A stretch of 64,000 bases of DNA from Isoetes taiwanensis. Lineage: Eukaryota > Streptophyta > Lycopodiopsida > Isoetales > Isoetaceae. This document shows, piece by piece, positions 43,855 to 55,679 of the stretch; positions within the stretch are counted from its first letter, which is position 1, and each line of letters opens with the position of its first letter. The notes under the pieces were generated by a model. It saw nothing but the letters and a program-made list of their open reading frames with translations, did no database searches and was not told where the DNA came from. The stretch lies in the NCBI GenBank assembly GCA_021234155.1, contig JAJEKV010000074.1, forward strand, positions 1,725,700 through 1,789,699, written 5' to 3'. The position numbers and the translations under genes were made by a program.

Positions 43855-45573
43855 ATACCATTTATTCAAAGCTTTCCCTTTCCCTTTTGCTCTATCCCGC
43901 ATTTCATTTTTTCTTATTTTCTCTACTTTTTTTTTCTTTTTCCTTTTTTTTCTCGTCTTTCTCACACGTTTCCTTGTTTTCCCATCCCTTTTCTTCCCCC
44001 TTCCCTGTTCCCGATAACCTTTTTCCCTTCCCTTTTGCTCCTTTCTCCACCTTTTCCCTCTTCTCTTTTTTCTTTGCCCTTTTCCCTTCCCCTTTCTCTT
44101 TTTTTATGCCCTCTCTTTTCCCCACCCTTTTTCCATGTCTTCCCTTTTTCTCAACCTTTTACTCTTTCGCCCTTTTCCATGCCTATTTTCCCTTCTCTTT
44201 TCCTCCTTTTCCCACTCTTTCCTCCCCTTTTTGTGTGCCCTTTTTCCTTCCATTTTTCTTTTCTCCCTCCCGTTTTCCATGCCCTTTTTCTCTTCCCCTT
44301 TTCCATTTTCCTCATTTCCTTTTTCCCGTGCCTCTCTCTCTTTCCCCCCTTTTCCATTCTTTTTTCTTTTCTATTTCCCTTTTCCCATGCCCTTTTTCCC
44401 ACCCTTTTCTTCTTTCTATTTTTCCCGTGCTTCCTTTTCCTCCTTTTCCCACCCTTTCCCTCTTCCCGTGCAATTTTCCCTTCTTTCAACCCTTCCTTTT
44501 TCTTTTCTCTTTTTCTTTCCTCATGTCCTTTTTCCCTTTCCCTCCCCTCCATCACTCCCCTGCTTATCTTTCCCTTTTTTCCCGTTTCCTTTTCTTGATG
44601 GATTTTTTTCTTTCCGTTTTCCTCCTTTGCCGATCCTTTTTCTGTGCACTTTTCCCTTCCTTTCCTTTTCCTTTTCCCTTTTTCCATGCCTTTTGCACAT
44701 TTGTTTTATTCTCTTATTTCCTATACCCATTTTCCTCTTTTTCCCACCCTTTCTCTCTTACCTCCTTTTTCTTTCCTTTTTCCCTTTCTTTTTCTCATGT
44801 CTTTTTTCCCTTCCCTTTATTTCCCTTCCCCCTTTTACAGGCCATTTCTTCCTTCCATTTGCCCACCCATTCCCTCTTCCCTTTTTCTCGTAGTCTTTTT
44901 CTTTCCCTTTCCTCCGTTCTTTGTTCTTTTCTTTTTCCTTTTCCCCTTTCCTCCCTCCTTTCTCTCTTCCCTTTTTCCGCTTCTCTCCTTATTTTCTCTT
45001 CCTCTTTTCCCCATGCCATTTTTCCCTTTTGCCCCTCCCCTTCTTTTTTCCCTTTCCATCCCTTCTCCCCTCCCTTTTTCTCTTTCTTTTTTTTTTCGTG
45101 TCCTTTTTCCCTTCCTTTTTTCTCCTTTCCCGACCTTTTTCCTCTTCCCCTTTCCCACTGTCCCTTTTCGTTCCCTCCTCCTCTCCTTTTTCTCTTTTCC
45201 ATTTCCCTTCCCTTCTCTCTACCCTTTTCCTCATCCCCCTTTTCCCTTCCCTTTTACTCCTATCCTCATCCTTTCCATCTTATCCTTTTCGTAGTATCAT
45301 TTTTTTCTTTATTTTCCCTTACCTTTTTCGTGCTCTTTTCCCTTTCCTTTTTTCCTTTCTTTCTTTCCCTTTTACCCGTGCCTTTTTGCCTTTCACTTCG
45401 CCTTTTTCTCCTCCCTTTTCATTTTCTCTTTCCTCTTCAGACACTAAAGCATGGCCAATCATGGTGGTGGGAAGTCGTGTGATAAATCTCGGTCTTCGGA
45501 TGCAATTAGATAATCTCAACCATCCAAATTAGGGTTTTCTTCATGACATACGCTAAAACTTTATAATATATGA
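43855..45573 (-). mobile_element. Helitron-like element with purine-rich body (minus strand)
   Basis: On the minus strand it starts tcatatattataaagtttta at 45573 with ~140 bp of family-specific sequence (gaaaaccctaatttggatgg, tgattggccatgct), then ~1.55 kb of A/G to 43.86 kb. No 3' hairpin was found at the left end. Giant plus-strand frames here (up to 531 codons of F/S/P/L) are compositional. Confidence 0.65.
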
Positions 45574-46077
45574 TTGAAGGCTGGAAATATACTTATTGAG
45601 AATGCCAGTATTCGCATCATGGCTCAAAATGTAGACCAATCTAGGGTTATTCTAATATCATAATTTTGAATGCATTTTTTTTCTCTGGCATGCAGTGTAA
45701 TCTTACCGTACACATGAGGAAATGCCTTCAAAGAAATAGACACATTTTGAAGTTAAAAAAATAAAACAACACCTGAAGTGGCTATTTCAGCGTCAGCAAA
45801 CATTGGATATGGCAAGTACATGATCTTGGTTCTGAGCTCCATCGTTACCCTGTCTAATGGATTTTTCTAATTGTGTTTTCCTATTTTCTGTTTTACAGAC
45901 AAATAGCAAGTGGTGCTTGATTTAAACAGAAGTTTTCCCATTCAAGGTAAAGAAGTTCTCCCATTGAAGGTATGCAGCCTGTATGATATGAAAATTTTGC
46001 AATTTCGACTCTGAAACCTTATGAAAAAGCATGCCTGGGACAATTTTGCAGATGAATTCGTTCCTTTCTCTTTTGTA

Positions 46078-47150
46078 AATGTTATACCGTAAGTGTGTAG
46101 TGCATCGAGCTCTAATTTGAATGGCCGAGATCATCTGGATGCATCCGAAGGCCTAGATTTATTGCACGACTTACCAACATTGTGATTGGTCATGCTTCGA
46201 TCTCTTAAGGGGAAAGGGTAAATGAAAAGGGGGAAAAGGAAAAGGGAAGTGGAAAGAGAGAATGTGAAGGGCAAAAAGGCATGGGAAAAAGGGAAAAGGG
46301 TAAAAGGAAAAGGAAAAGGGTGGGGGGATAAGAGAAGAGAAAAAAGGCATGGAAAAGCGAAAAGGAAAGGGAACCTAGCAAAAGGGCACGAGGGAAGGAG
46401 GAAGAGATAAAGTGGAAAAGGTAAATGGAAAGGGCATGAAAAAAAAAAAAAGGAAAGAGGAAAAGGTTGAAAAAGGGATAAAATGAAGGAGAAAAAAAAC
46501 ATGGAAAAGGGGAGAAGAAAAAAAGCATGGGAAAAGGGGGAAAAAGAGAAGCGTTGAGGAAAGAGGAAAAAGGAATGGACAAATGGCATAGGAAAAGGGG
46601 AAAAAAAAAGAGAGGGAAATGGAAGGGAAAAAACGCGTCAAGAAAAGGGGAAGAGTGAAAGGTTGGAAAAATGAGGAAAAGGGAAGGGACAAGGGGGAAC
46701 AAGAAAAGTATGGGGAGAGGGGAAAAGAAAAGGGGCATAGAAAAAGGGAAAGTGAGAAGAAAGAAAAAAGAAAGGGAAAAGGGGGAAAAGGAACCTAGGT
46801 AAAGATCAAAAGGAAAAAGAAAGAGGGAAACGAGAAAAGGGAAGGGGGGAAGGGCATGAGAGAAAAGGGAAGAGAAAAATGGTGAAGAAAGGGAAAAAAG
46901 AAAAAAGGGAAAAGGAAAGGGGCAAAGGGAAAATGAAAAAGGTAAATTGGAAAATGTAAAAAATGAAAAGGGGCAAAGGGAAAATAGAAAAAAAGAAAAT
47001 AGTAGACAAAGGCAAAAGGAAAAGGGAAAAGGTATAAGGGGAATGCGAAATGTGGTCGAATGCTCTTGATTATCTAATTTTAAAAACATGAATCCATTTA
47101 ACAATTGCTCCAGTATATCATTCACAGTTCTTAGCTATGCCCAGCAACGC
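46078..47150 (+). mobile_element. Helitron-like element, purine body, 3' end cut inside its hairpin
   Basis: The 5' part (atgttataccgtaagtgtgt, gtagtgcatcgagc) matches the 26606 element; then 46205-47035 is purine-rich; then gtcgaatgctcttgattatc and gcccagc-aac-gct match the 3' end at 33228. The element stops within the hairpin at 47150, where unrelated sequence (ctacaagagaat) begins, marking a later insertion or deletion. Confidence 0.7.
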
Positions 47151-47450
47151 TCTACAAGAGAATGATGGTTAAACGTCAGAATAATCATCAGAGAGCCTTT
47201 ATAAAATAGACAACTGTCCAGGCCTTATTCCTGACAAATATACTGACGAGTTTTATCTGACGGTTTAACGTCAGCATAATCGTCAGATGATTAGTCAGAC
47301 ATAGTCAGAGAACTAGTCAATTTAATAGTCAGAGAATTAGTCATTTAAATAGTCACACAATTCGTCATTTTGTTAATCAGATAGTTCGTCAGTTAATCAT
47401 TATATTAGTCATTGTATTAGTCAGTTTATTAGTCAATGCAATAGTTAGAA
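47150..47450 (+). mobile_element. CACTA-like transposon end with subterminal GTCAG repeats (candidate)
   Basis: Starting at the break in the Helitron hairpin, ctctacaagagaatgatggt resembles the CACTACAAGAAAA ends of plant CACTA (En/Spm) elements. It is followed by ggttaaacgtcagaataatc, its near-repeat ggtttaacgtcagcataatc, and about fifteen agtca/gtcag boxes at 10-15 bp spacing to 47450. Arrays of short subterminal motifs are typical of that superfamily. The other end was not found. Confidence 0.45.
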
Positions 47451-47454
47451 TATT

Positions 47455-49270
47455 GGTGATTTTATTGAAAATATTGCCAATACATAAAAATTGATGTTTT
47501 TTCGTACTGCAAATAAATGAAAGGGGTTAAACCATTATCTCCAGTTATTCAAATAGATATATAAATAGCAATCAAGTAAGCCAACAACAACTGATGTATA
47601 TAAAAGCATCATTTTTTCAGTCTACAAAAGAATCAATTTTTCAATCGCTCAGAACCTTGCTAGAAAAGAGAATTAACAAGATCAATCTTTAACTAATTAT
47701 GATTACCTTGTTGATCTTCAATATGCGTATACTCATTTTCGCATGTAAGAGGATCTTGTTGTAATTCTGTATATGACAGAGAGAGATTTTCAGAGCTAGA
47801 ATGTACCAAATACACATTTTCACCAAATCAAGTTGCACAAATCGTAAGAATAACATAAAATAATTAAAGCACCTAACAAACCTGTTGTCACTGTGGCTCA
47901 CTCTTTTCTGCATTCCAATCAACTGCCAGTCAGAATTTAGGGATGCTGCGTAGAAAGGCAACAATGCTACGAAATGAGAAAGGAAAATAAGAAAAAAACG
48001 GCAAGAAACACTGGTGCAACTTCTTTTAGAATTCATACCATTTTTTTTTCATCCCTACAGTGCGCATCTTGCTTTGACCCCAACTGTTATGCATAAACTA
48101 AACAAAAATACATTTTAAAAAGCTTATGCAAGCATTTTCTGCAGTACTTACCACTCCTTTGAGGTCTAAAATTGCAAGGGAATGAAGAATAGATCTTCCA
48201 GCTTTCTTAGAACAAGCAAAAATTCTCCATTAGATCATTACCTTCCATTCTTTGCTATGATACATAAGCATCCGCTCCATAGTATTTCCTTCATTAGTTG
48301 CCGCTCCAGAAACTTGAAGGTCTATATTTGCAAAACAAAGTTACAATATTACATCCAATTATCTGTTTCATTCGCAACAGCTGTAGCCATAACCAGATTT
48401 CATCACAATATATCATACCTGTATTAACTGTATTAACGATCCATTTTGAACCTTATTCCCATTTTCGAGCCAGAATCAACTCTGCTAGTCAAGAATTTAA
48501 GGTGCCTAATGCTGAGAGCTGAATTGTTTCTGCATTTCCAGCTTATGTTCAGATTATTCATGAACAAGGCTTAGACCCTATCTAGTTAGGCTATACCACA
48601 AGGATAGGACTATAGGTCGTTTAAAGACCCAGCATAACTCTAGATCTAGCCACAGATCCATTGACTAATCCCTTGCATTACAGGATAAAGGGCTGAGCTT
48701 CATCAAGATGTGCAGGAATTAATTGTCTGCTGGCTACACATGCACCGCCACCATTGTAAATTGGATCCACCTGTTTAAGGTCAAATGCTATGACCCATAC
48801 GGGTGAAAGCATGCTAGGGCCTACATAAAAAATTACCAAAAAGGTACTTTTCTGTGTACTTCTATGCAAGTACATAATTGTATTTTAAAGTACCTAGACT
48901 ACAAGCTTGACTAAAAGAAATTGTGTTATGTTCAAGAGTAGTAGTACATACATGTTGTAAGGTACCTTGTGATGTCAACAAGATGTTAAGAACCCAAATA
49001 TATCATCATCTTTGACTACCCAGAGTATTTTCCAGGTAGTTTCCAAAACATGTAGACCCTAGCATGCTCTTACCCATACCATTATTTCTAGGTAATGAGC
49101 CACTAAGACATGCAATCTTTACCACATATCTAGTCTATAATTTAAAAACAGAAGCTTAAGACAGAGAAAGAGAGGTATAGAAGCCAACCCATTCTCTGCA
49201 TAGATAGAGTATCAAGGCATAGAAATCAAATTTTCATGTTAGAAAAAAAATTTTAAGAACCTGGTTGAGT
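47455..49270. other. no gene recognised
   Basis: AT-rich; could be the interior of the element starting at 47150. No transposase motif was seen. Confidence 0.4.
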
Positions 49271-49275
49271 TGGAT

Positions 49276-49890
49276 CTATTCATTCTCCTCAGCAAATGCC
49301 TCATTGTCCTCATTTTCCTCCTCATTTTTCTCCTCTTGTTCTGGTGAATCGGCTACGCTGGTGATGCTGGGGCCTGGTGCCATATTTGCAGACGTCTGCA
49401 CATTCTTAGCAAAGAATTTCTTCACTCCTGATAGCTTACTGGGTGCAGCCATTAAAGCTGGAGGATCGAAGTTGTATTTGCTAACAATTCGCTCAAGAAA
49501 CTGCTTACTCGGTTGGGTTATAGATTCATTCTACATAAGGACTTAAGATCCAGGCCAACTCTATCAATTAGATCCAGGAGTTTTGCCCTGGTAGCGCCCT
49601 TGTTAAGAGCGCCTTCAGGCTTTCCCATTGCGGGTGTAGCAGGCAGAGCAGATTTCGAGCTAAAGATAGTTGTTACAGATAGAATCAAAAGGGCAAATCT
49701 TCACAAGGGAGCACGAATTTTTAAGATGTGGATTTCGGCAGAGGAAGCCATACCTTTTGCATCTATTTCTTGCCATCCTTTTTCCGGGAACTGGCCGTGC
49801 TTCAAATATTCTGGTACCGCATCTGCTATCATGATCCGAATAGGCCATATTCGAGCCATCTGGCAGAGGTATGTCTTCGACCCAAACTAG
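49276..49890 (-). pseudogene. unrecognised gene with acidic C-terminus, three pieces
   Basis: Piece 1, about 49890-49754: MARIWPIRIMIADAVPEYLK and HGQFPEKGWQEIDAK, ending at a GT donor. Piece 2, 49659-49531: SKSALPATPAMGKPEGALNK, then GATRAKLLDLIDRVGLDLK. Piece 3, 49530-49276: NESITQPSKQFLERIVSKYN, KKFFAKNVQT, and a tail EEENEDNEAFAEENE-stop. Pieces 1 and 2 are separated by a GT-AG intron. Pieces 2 and 3 are adjacent but in different frames with no room for an intron, so one indel separates them (real or sequencing). The acidic tail could suit a nuclear protein. No family was recognised; function unknown. Confidence 0.5.
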
Positions 49891-49949
49891 GGTTTGAGTG
49901 CCACGTTTTGCCACAGTTTGCCCTAAATTTGCTTTCTGTATATCCATTG

Positions 49950-50760
49950 TATTTTAATTACCTTAGAATTTTTTCCTCTTTCCCTTTAATATCAATAAGA
50001 TCCCCTGCTTATTGGTATTTTTTCAAAACCATATCTTATGTGTTAGTATACCATACTACATAGGCATCCAAGACATGTTTAAATAAGTTCCATAATCATG
50101 TGGCATAAGAATACAGATTCCTTAAGAAGATTCCTGTGGCACAAGAATACAAATTCCGTTACCTTAAGATGTCTGCTTGGTGCTCCCCTTATATGGAAAT
50201 ATCATGTCTGTAAATATAGCAAACTTTTGTTCACAAATGTTAGTGGAATATTTCAAGGCTCGTTGCTCACTGGTGCTTGTAATGATAGTTATAAAACATT
50301 CCGCAGGAGCATAACTTGCTGGTGTTGGATAAAACCTCTCTAAACTCACCATGCATCATGGTGCTGGATATGTTGTTAAGCAAGAAGTGCATCATTATAA
50401 ATTGTAGATGCGAAATTTTTCTAAAAGAAGTTCCTCAAGCGGGCAAGTTGATGGGCTAAAGCATTTGGTTGCTGTTAAATGTCTAAAAGTGGATCTCGTG
50501 TGATATATATTCCTGATTGCTTTTAAGTTTGAAGGTACGTGAGAGGAGAAAGAAATTGTAGTACACAACACCTAAACAAACACAGAATTTACTACCAACT
50601 CCTATTTCCCCATTGCAATGGAGTTGGTGAAACATGATCTCCTCAAATTACAAAACATTTGGAGTCAATTAAATAGAGATGTTATTCGATAAATGAGAAA
50701 GTCTAGATGCTTAATATATCATTTACATCATTAATAAAGGAACTAGGGAATAGCAGCAAC
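49950..50760. other. no gene seen
   Basis: AT-rich spacer; a short gtggcacaagaatacaaattcc duplication near 50098 and 50130. Confidence 0.4.
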
Positions 50761-50771
50761 TACAATAGATA

Positions 50772-51218
50772 TTATGCATGACCATTATTCTGACGAATAT
50801 TAGCATTCCAAGAAGCTACATCACGTAGGGACATGTGGTTAAAAGCAGCCCAAGCATCTTCCACTTCACCACACTTGATATACATGTTTAAAAGTACATT
50901 TTCCATTATAACCTCCGAATGAAAGCTGTGCTTTTTGATGCTTTCATGCACTTCTTTTCCTTTGGTAAGATCGCCTTTTCTAGCACATACAGAAAGAATA
51001 GTGATGAATGTGACCTTGTCTGGTCTCATGCCTGTCAGCTGCATCTGCTGGAAAAGTTGAAGTGCTTCAAAGTCATAGCCATACTGAGAATATGCACACA
51101 TCATGGCATTCCAAACAACCAAATTGCGGCGTGGCATTTTGTTAAAAAGTAGACCGGCATCCTCTAAGTAACCATCTGCAACCATAGTAGTCCAAGAATA
51201 TACATTTGGCTTACGCAT
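50772..51218 (-). pseudogene. PPR (PLS-type) gene fragment
   Basis: One open frame of 148 codons: KPNVYSWTTMVADGY, then RRNLVVWNAMMCAYSQYG, EALQLFQQMQLTGMRPDKVT, ILSVCARKGDLTKGKEVHE, ENVLLNMYIKCGEVEDAW and LRDVASWNANI. These are about four consecutive P/L/S motifs with the usual spacing. PPR proteins of this class normally have 10-20 motifs, so this is a piece. It has no internal stop, but starts and ends abruptly. Such fragments are common where PPR families are large. Confidence 0.7.
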
Positions 51219-51662
51219 TTTTCAGTTTGGCTGCCCCCTTTTCACTTCTTCCAAATCCATTTCCCGCATTGTAATATCTATCAATCCAGCACAAAAACCA
51301 GGATCCAGCATAAATCCAGCACAAACTAAAGAAATCGACCATATCTTTAACCTATGGCTATTATGTCGTGAATTCAGAGCATGTTTCCCTTCAAGAGGGG
51401 AAGAAATCTTATCTCCGAAAAAACTCTGAAAATGCCACAGAAAAAAACGTTGGCGATGCCCGCAGATCAGAGTTGCAGTAGAGCAGAGCTTGGATCCAGC
51501 TGCCATGATGAAATTCAGCTGCAGCAAAGCAGAGTTGGATCTGGCATAGCAGAGTTTAAACAGGGTCAAATCCCTGGATATTATTTGCAGTGGCGCCCAT
51601 TTGGGTAGCTCGCTGGAGCAATGCGGTTGTAGATCTCAGCAGCAGAGCTGTGCCTTGCCCAG

Positions 51663-51840
51663 GGATAGGTTCTGTACGTACGAAATCCAAATTCCTGACG
51701 TATAAAGTTAAAAAATATGTATTTTTTGAAAAAAAACGTACGTATTTTTTAGTCGCCGGCTGGAAAAATTTCAGCGTCCTTGAAAGTTTTTCGGCGTCTG
51801 CCGAAACAAAGAAAAGTTAAAAACCGCCTGAAAAAAAAAA
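51663..51840 (+). mobile_element. truncated copy of the CGCGTACG MITE
   Basis: ggataggttctgtacgtacg and attcctgacgtataaa match 41089-41150 nearly exactly, then tttagtcgccgg. The copy ends at a poly-A run (51830-51850), where the left arm of the large palindrome begins. Where 41.2 kb has cgcgtacgcg this copy has ggcgtctgcc. Confidence 0.7.
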
Positions 51841-52169
51841 AAGAAAAAAATTCCTGGGCTTTCAATGCTGTATCCTTCTCTATCTTTCAATGAAGGTACG
51901 TCATATAGGGCATGAAATTGTGCTACAAGAGATGTATTAATAACTATTTATATGGAAACTTGCAAAACATATACCACAATTCTACACATATGGTCACTAA
52001 AGCCTGATCTAACCATAAAAGGATTTTCGTAAAAGTATCGTATAAACTAAATCAACATACTATACAATTCTACGGTTCAATAATCGAGATCAAATCTATA
52101 ATTTTCTACTCATGGTTCTTTATCTTTATCAATGTGGTTCTACCAAACCATCCCTTCAAATTATTACTA

Positions 52170-52199
52170 AAGCCCGGCAACGCCGGGCACCATAACTAG
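52170..52199 (+). mobile_element. Helitron 3' terminus, left arm of palindrome
   Basis: gcccggc-aac-gccgggc plus accataaCTAG, T next; identical to the end at 36229. Confidence 0.8.
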
Positions 52200-53380
52200 T
52201 AATTCAACATTCTGGTAATGACACGTGCGTGCAAATAATATTGGAACCTAATAAGTGCATTTATGTTCACTCACGACGGCCGCTGGCGGCCCTTTTCCAT
52301 TTCTCTACTCTGGCTCCCATTCCTCTCTCGCCGCTTTGATGGCGTGATCAAATGACACTTGGGATGATTTTTAGAATGTAGGTACTAGCATTCCAATCCA
52401 CCCTAAAATATGAGCTCCATGTATTCAATCGGTGGCGGGCAAGGCGAGATAGGTTCAAATATTTGTATATTTTATCACGGAATACATATGAATTGTATGA
52501 TCGTCACATATTTGTCGATATAAAGCGAAAAAAATACGGTAAAAAAATTTGGCGGTCGGAAGATTTTTGCGTCGCCGGAAACCTTCTAATTGCAGCGTCT
52601 GTGAAAGTTTTTCAGCGCCATAAAAACGTTGAAAACGGCGTCTGACGCGGAAAAAAAATGTTTTTTTTCTAGAAGTTATCTGATACTAAAATAAAAAAAA
52701 AAAAAAAAAAACTTTTTCTTTTTTTCGCAGCGTCTAATTTGAATTTGAATTTCGGCGACGCGAAATCCTATAAACCGCTGCGTCTGTAAAAAAAGATAAA
52801 GCGGGTATTTTTTTTTTTTTTTGAAATTTGAAACTTGAAAACCGTGGTGCGCGAAACCTTCGCGTGCGGCGTGAAACGAGAAGGTTGGCGGTATGCAAAA
52901 GCCCGTGAATTTTTTTTTTTTTCCGCGTTACCACGTTTTTTGTTTGGCGTCACAGCGAAAAAACTTTCGCGGCGTCTGGCCGAATTAGAAGGTTTCGGCG
53001 ACGCGAAAAATCTTCCCGAATGGCAAGAAATTTTTTTTTACCGTATTTTTTACGTTTTATACGACAAATATGTGCCGTATCATACAATTCATATGTATTC
53101 CGTATAAAACATACAGCGTATTGAACCTATCTCTGGCCTTGCCTGGCCACCGATTGAATACATGGAGCTCATATTTTAGGCTGGATTGGAATGCTAGTAC
53201 CTACATTCTAAAATCATCCCAAGTGCTGCTGATGCGGCCATCAAAGCGGCGAGAGAGGAATGGGAGCGGCAGAGTACGAAACAGGGAAAAGGCCGCCGTA
53301 GCCGTCGTAGCCGACATAAATGCACTTATTAGGTTCCAATATTATTTGCACGCACGTGTCATTACCAGAATGTTGAATTA

Positions 53381-53410
53381 CTAGTTATGGTGCCCGGCGT
53401 TGCCGGGCTT
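53381..53410 (-). mobile_element. Helitron 3' terminus, right arm of palindrome
   Basis: Inverted copy of the 52170-52199 terminus: ctagttatggtgcccggc, gtt, gccgggc. Confidence 0.8.
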
Positions 53411-53699
53411 TAGTAATAATTTGAAGGGATGGTTTGGTAGAACCACATTGATAAAGATAAAGAACCATGAGTAGAAAATTATAGATTTGATCTCGATTAT
53501 TGAACCGTAGAATTGTATAGTATGTTGATTTAGTTTATACGATACTTTTACGAAAATCATTTTATGGTTAGGTCAGGCTTTAGTGACCATATGTGTAGAA
53601 TTGTGGTATATGTTTTGCAAGTTTCCATATAAATAGTTATTAATACATCTTGCCCTATATGACGTACCTTCATTGAAAGATAGAGAAGGATACATGTTG

Positions 53700-55500
53700 T
53701 TTTATAAGGATGTAGGTGAAATGATATGTCATTGTTCTATGGTAAGCACACCTGTGTTTGAGGTGAAAGGATATTTGCTTGAAGATCAATTGGAGCCCTA
53801 TAATTAACTCTTCATTTGTGTTAAGACGGGGGGTCCAATGAGAATAGTTTCCCTCGTGAGTTATGTGGAACGGAGGTGTTATTTACATATTGTTATGCTA
53901 TTAAATTTCAATGTAAGCATTTAAAATCCAATCTAATTTTTAGATTCATGTACATTTGTTATAGTCTGAGTCTCGTATAACAATTGTGTATGTGAGACAA
54001 TAATGTGATGGTCATGAAGAATCTCATATGAGTTTAAGCTTTCTTTGAAAACTGTGGGAAGGCGGCTGGAGGAATTGAAAGGAATTGAGATACCATTAGA
54101 AATTTAACTGGAGGGTGGGAGGCATGGATTTGTAGATGATGGTAATGCCTAGGATTGATGTGAATGATAGCACTCATTATCGTAACATAATACGTTGTAA
54201 TTTTTTCTATAATGATCTTTTCTATAACACATTCAAGAGAAGACTACAAAATAGTTAATATTCCATCTGACTATAGAACCACATCAGTTACAATCTACCC
54301 AAATAAAGCGTATAGCTCTGGAACGCACATCAATGTTATTGTTGCCACTTTATTTGATGTAGTGGCAATAATTCAAATGAAACTTCTAGTTCGCTAAAAG
54401 TTTGGCCATTTGAACCAACAAATTCCAACTTAGATCAACTCCTGTTGCACAATGTTAGCTAGTGTACTGCAAAATAAATATTATGTTTAGACATTACAAT
54501 ATGAAACATCTGCTACAACCAATGGCGGCAAAAGAACCAAACAAATGTCTTAAAACCTAGAAAGCTTGAAATGGCTAATGACTTTGCCAATTGTCCACCA
54601 TTTTCACCTTCTCTCACTTTGGTCCAAGCCTTGAGTAAATCCATTCTCACTTGGAGGCCAAGAAAAAAGGTTTAAAAGGTCTTAGGTGTTGTGTTCACAT
54701 ATCTTATATCCAAAAGTTCCCCGGCATTTCGGTCTTAGCAACATTATTAAAGTCTCGTGTAGTTTTTCAAAATTCTAGTTGGCAAAGTGGCATATATCTT
54801 ATTTTCAATAACCTAATAAAAGCACAACTAAAATGAGAAATGCAAGAGGAATTTGCTAAGCACTATTTAGCAAACATTTTCTATGCCAATAAGTAAAAAC
54901 ATACATTGTTGATAGTTAAATATGCGTGGTTTTTGGTCATTGGCTTGCTCTTTGTGAGATGTAGCATTGCCTATCTTTGTGAGATGTAGCATTGCCTAGC
55001 TTCATATAAAAATAGAATAATGGCCTAAATATGAATCTACGAAAGAAACTATTCATGTGGAAGTTAGTTCAAATTGCTTCAATTGAAATCGTTAACCTAG
55101 CTAGTTCAAACACATAAATTGAATCAACTTAGTTCTTAAATTGAAGTGGTTAACCTAGCTAGCATGATTTTAAATAGAGAAAAGCGATGTTATTACCTTC
55201 GCCTCTATAATGATATGCACATGTACATAGGTGGGATTAGCTTTAGGTTCCGACGAATAATCCAATAAATTTAAATAAATGCTTTACAGAAATGCTATCT
55301 AGCTGCAAAATAAGAATATGTGGTGGGTGAGTGAAGCATCGAGGTTGCCTTTCCTTCGGGTTCAACGCCTCGTTGTGAAAGTGGCCATGCAATGTAAAGT
55401 TGGTGGGGGAAGGACCCACTTCAGCAATGTAAAGTGGTGGGGGCGGGACCCATCGGGTGTGTTGTAAAGTGTCACATGTCCGATGGGGCCTTTAATGGCG
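53700..55500. other. no gene; short tandem repeats
   Basis: A 25-bp unit tctttgtgagatgtagcatt-gccta is repeated twice at about 54950-55000, and aaattgaa-t-gttaacctag occurs twice near 55080-55160. A gcaatgtaaagt-ggtggggg phrase is duplicated at 55390-55445. No coding sequence recognised. Confidence 0.5.
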
Positions 55501-55510
55501 TGGCGTTAAA

Positions 55511-55633
55511 ATCTCTCTTCTTCTTCTTCTTCTTCTTCTTCTTCTTCTTCTTCTTCTTCTTCTTCTTCTTCTTCTTCTTCTTCTTCTTCTTCTTCTTCTT
55601 CTTCTTCTTCTTCTTCTTCTTCTTCTTCTTCTT
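55511..55633 (+). repeat. (CTT)~40 microsatellite
   Basis: An uninterrupted ctt repeat of about 120 bp. Polyphenylalanine, polyarginine and polyglutamate frames across it are artefacts. Confidence 0.98.
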
Positions 55634-55679
55634 GGTGTAGAAGAGAGCTTTGAGTAGTAACCCTTGAGAACCACCTATG

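Larger units (their letters stand above)
51880..53693. repeat. 1.8-kb imperfect palindrome (foldback)
   Basis: Left arm tatccttctctatctttcaa at 51880 matches, inverted, the sequence ending at 53693. Pairing continues inward through aaacttgcaaaacatatacc, the Helitron 3' ends, cacgtgcgtgcaaataat, ctccatgtattcaatcgg, gataggttcaa (52449) and its partner ttgaacctatc (53130), and the CGTC-rich centre. The inner 52449-53140 portion is itself a foldback relative of the 41-kb MITE. Mismatches between arms cluster at CAG/CTG/CG sites. No coding sequence. Confidence 0.8.

Noticed and set aside
43846-45532. 531-codon and other plus-strand frames
   Set aside because: Pyrimidine tract of the minus-strand Helitron; no codon structure.
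46131-47125. 306-codon minus-strand frame
   Set aside because: Antisense of the Helitron purine tract.
52835-53107. 90-codon frame in the palindrome core
   Set aside because: Foldback repeat sequence; no conservation between the two arms at the protein level.
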